Below are positions 5,179-5,653 of a stretch of DNA of 5,653 bases, piece by piece. Origin of the DNA: Synergistaceae bacterium (lineage in GTDB: Bacteria > Synergistota > Synergistia > Synergistales > Synergistaceae); the NCBI GenBank assembly GCA_030539135.1, contig JAUNSQ010000107.1, forward strand, positions 1 through 5,653, given 5' to 3'. The notes under the pieces were generated by a model. It searched no databases and was not told the origin of the DNA. It was given only the letters and a program-made list of their open reading frames with translations. How positions within the stretch are numbered: the first letter of the stretch is position 1; each line of letters opens with the position of its first letter. The position numbers and the translations under genes were made by a program.

Positions 5179-5653
5179 TTATTCCTCCGTCCACGATAAT
5201 GTATCCATACCAAGTTTATCTCTTACTATTTTATCAAGCTCCGACGCCTGCCGCAGCACTTCGCGCATCCTCCCCAGCGGCACCATGTTAGCGCCGTCGC
5301 ACTTCGCGCTGTCAGGGTCGGGATGTACTTCCATGAACAGCGCGTCTATCCCCGTCGCTATGGCCGCGCGGACCAGCGAGAGGACGAAAGCCCTGTCGCC
5401 GCCGCTCTTGTCGCCTTGAGCACTCGGCCGCTGGACGCTGTGGGTCGCGTCGAACATCACGGGACAGCCCAGACTTCTCATTATCGGCAGGGACCTGAAA
5501 TCGACGGAAAGGTTGTGATATCCGAAGACTGTGCCCCTTTCGCACAATATGATGTCTTCGTTGCCGGACTCACGGCACTTTCCGACCACAGACCGCATAT
5601 CCTCCGGGGCCATGAACTGCGCCTTCTTGATGTTGAGCGGCTTTCCAGTCCGC
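5179..5653 (-). CDS. kdsA: 3-deoxy-D-manno-octulosonate-8-phosphate synthase, C-terminal 157 residues (runs off the right edge)
   Basis: KdsA condenses arabinose-5-phosphate with phosphoenolpyruvate to give Kdo-8-phosphate in the cytoplasm. The visible part is open from the window edge and covers a little over half of a roughly 280-residue TIM-barrel enzyme. Motifs in order are RTGKPLNIKKAQFMAPEDM, ESGNEDIILCERGTVFGY, PVMFDATHSVQRP (metal- or water-coordinating His of the family), SGGDRAFVLSLVRAA, and LFMEVHPDPDSAKCDGANM with the conserved Glu and Asp. The CDGANM motif, rather than the CDGPSAL I recall from E. coli, may hint at the metal-dependent class. The deciding Cys-or-Asn residue near the N-terminus is outside the window. 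The gene ends GAG GAA TAA, and these last codons carry the kpsF ribosome binding site. KpsF's product is this enzyme's substrate, which fits the shared operon. Confidence 0.95.
   Translation of the reverse strand, partial: RTGKPLNIKKAQFMAPEDMRSVVGKCRESGNEDIILCERGTVFGYHNLSVDFRSLPIMRSLGCPVMFDATHSVQRPSAQGDKSGGDRAFVLSLVRAAIATGIDALFMEVHPDPDSAKCDGANMVPLGRMREVLRQASELDKIVRDKLGMDTLSWTEE
5184..5188 (-). promoter_or_regulatory. Ribosome binding site of kpsF inside the end of kdsA
   Basis: GGAGG lies seven bases upstream of the ATG at 5176 and within the last kdsA codons. It selects ATG 5176 over the in-frame GTG at 5194, which would put this site inside the coding sequence. The kdsA stop (5181-5179) lies between the site and the start, so ribosomes ending on kdsA could directly reload. 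Confidence 0.75.

Noticed and set aside
5177..5194. GTG at 5194 as the kpsF start (six extra residues)
   Set aside because: The strong GGAGG site would then lie inside the coding sequence. It is ideally placed for the ATG at 5176.

Overview
All five protein genes I can support lie on the minus strand, so the window reads right to left. It looks like an ordinary chromosomal piece of a Gram-negative bacterium that makes Kdo-containing lipopolysaccharide and can probably use ethanolamine. Base composition looks close to balanced, with frequent AGA, AGG and ATA codons. The set (Kdo genes, a bacterial ELM1-family protein, EutB, an exported rhodanese) would fit an anaerobe such as a member of Synergistota. 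That assignment is a guess from gene content, not something the sequence proves.

Right part (5653 down to 1664): a tight Kdo/LPS operon. It starts with the C-terminal part of kdsA (Kdo-8-phosphate synthase). Next come kpsF/kdsD (arabinose-5-phosphate isomerase, SIS plus two CBS domains) and waaA/kdtA (Kdo transferase), and the operon ends with an ELM1-family GT-B-like protein. KpsF makes arabinose-5-phosphate, KdsA condenses it with PEP to Kdo-8-phosphate, and WaaA puts Kdo on lipid A. The ELM1-like protein has no assigned step; its position suggests an envelope or glycosyl-transfer role. The junctions are coupled: the kpsF ribosome binding site lies in the last codons of kdsA, and the likely waaA start is a CTG directly after the kpsF stop.

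Middle (1663 to 390): a 100-base AT-rich gap with a candidate promoter and a perfect 9-bp inverted repeat. It is followed by a single gene for an exported two-domain rhodanese, which ends at a hairpin terminator. In this protein the cysteine expected in the C-terminal domain is replaced by Asp, while the N-terminal domain, normally the inactive one, carries a Cys.

Left part (389 to 1): about 218 bases of AT-rich leader with a possible promoter, then the first 57 codons of eutB (ethanolamine ammonia-lyase large subunit), which runs off the left edge.

I see no mobile element, CRISPR array, tRNA or rRNA. I found no complete new system. The points most worth checking are the domain-swapped rhodanese cysteine, the CTG start of waaA, and the ELM1-family gene in a Kdo operon.
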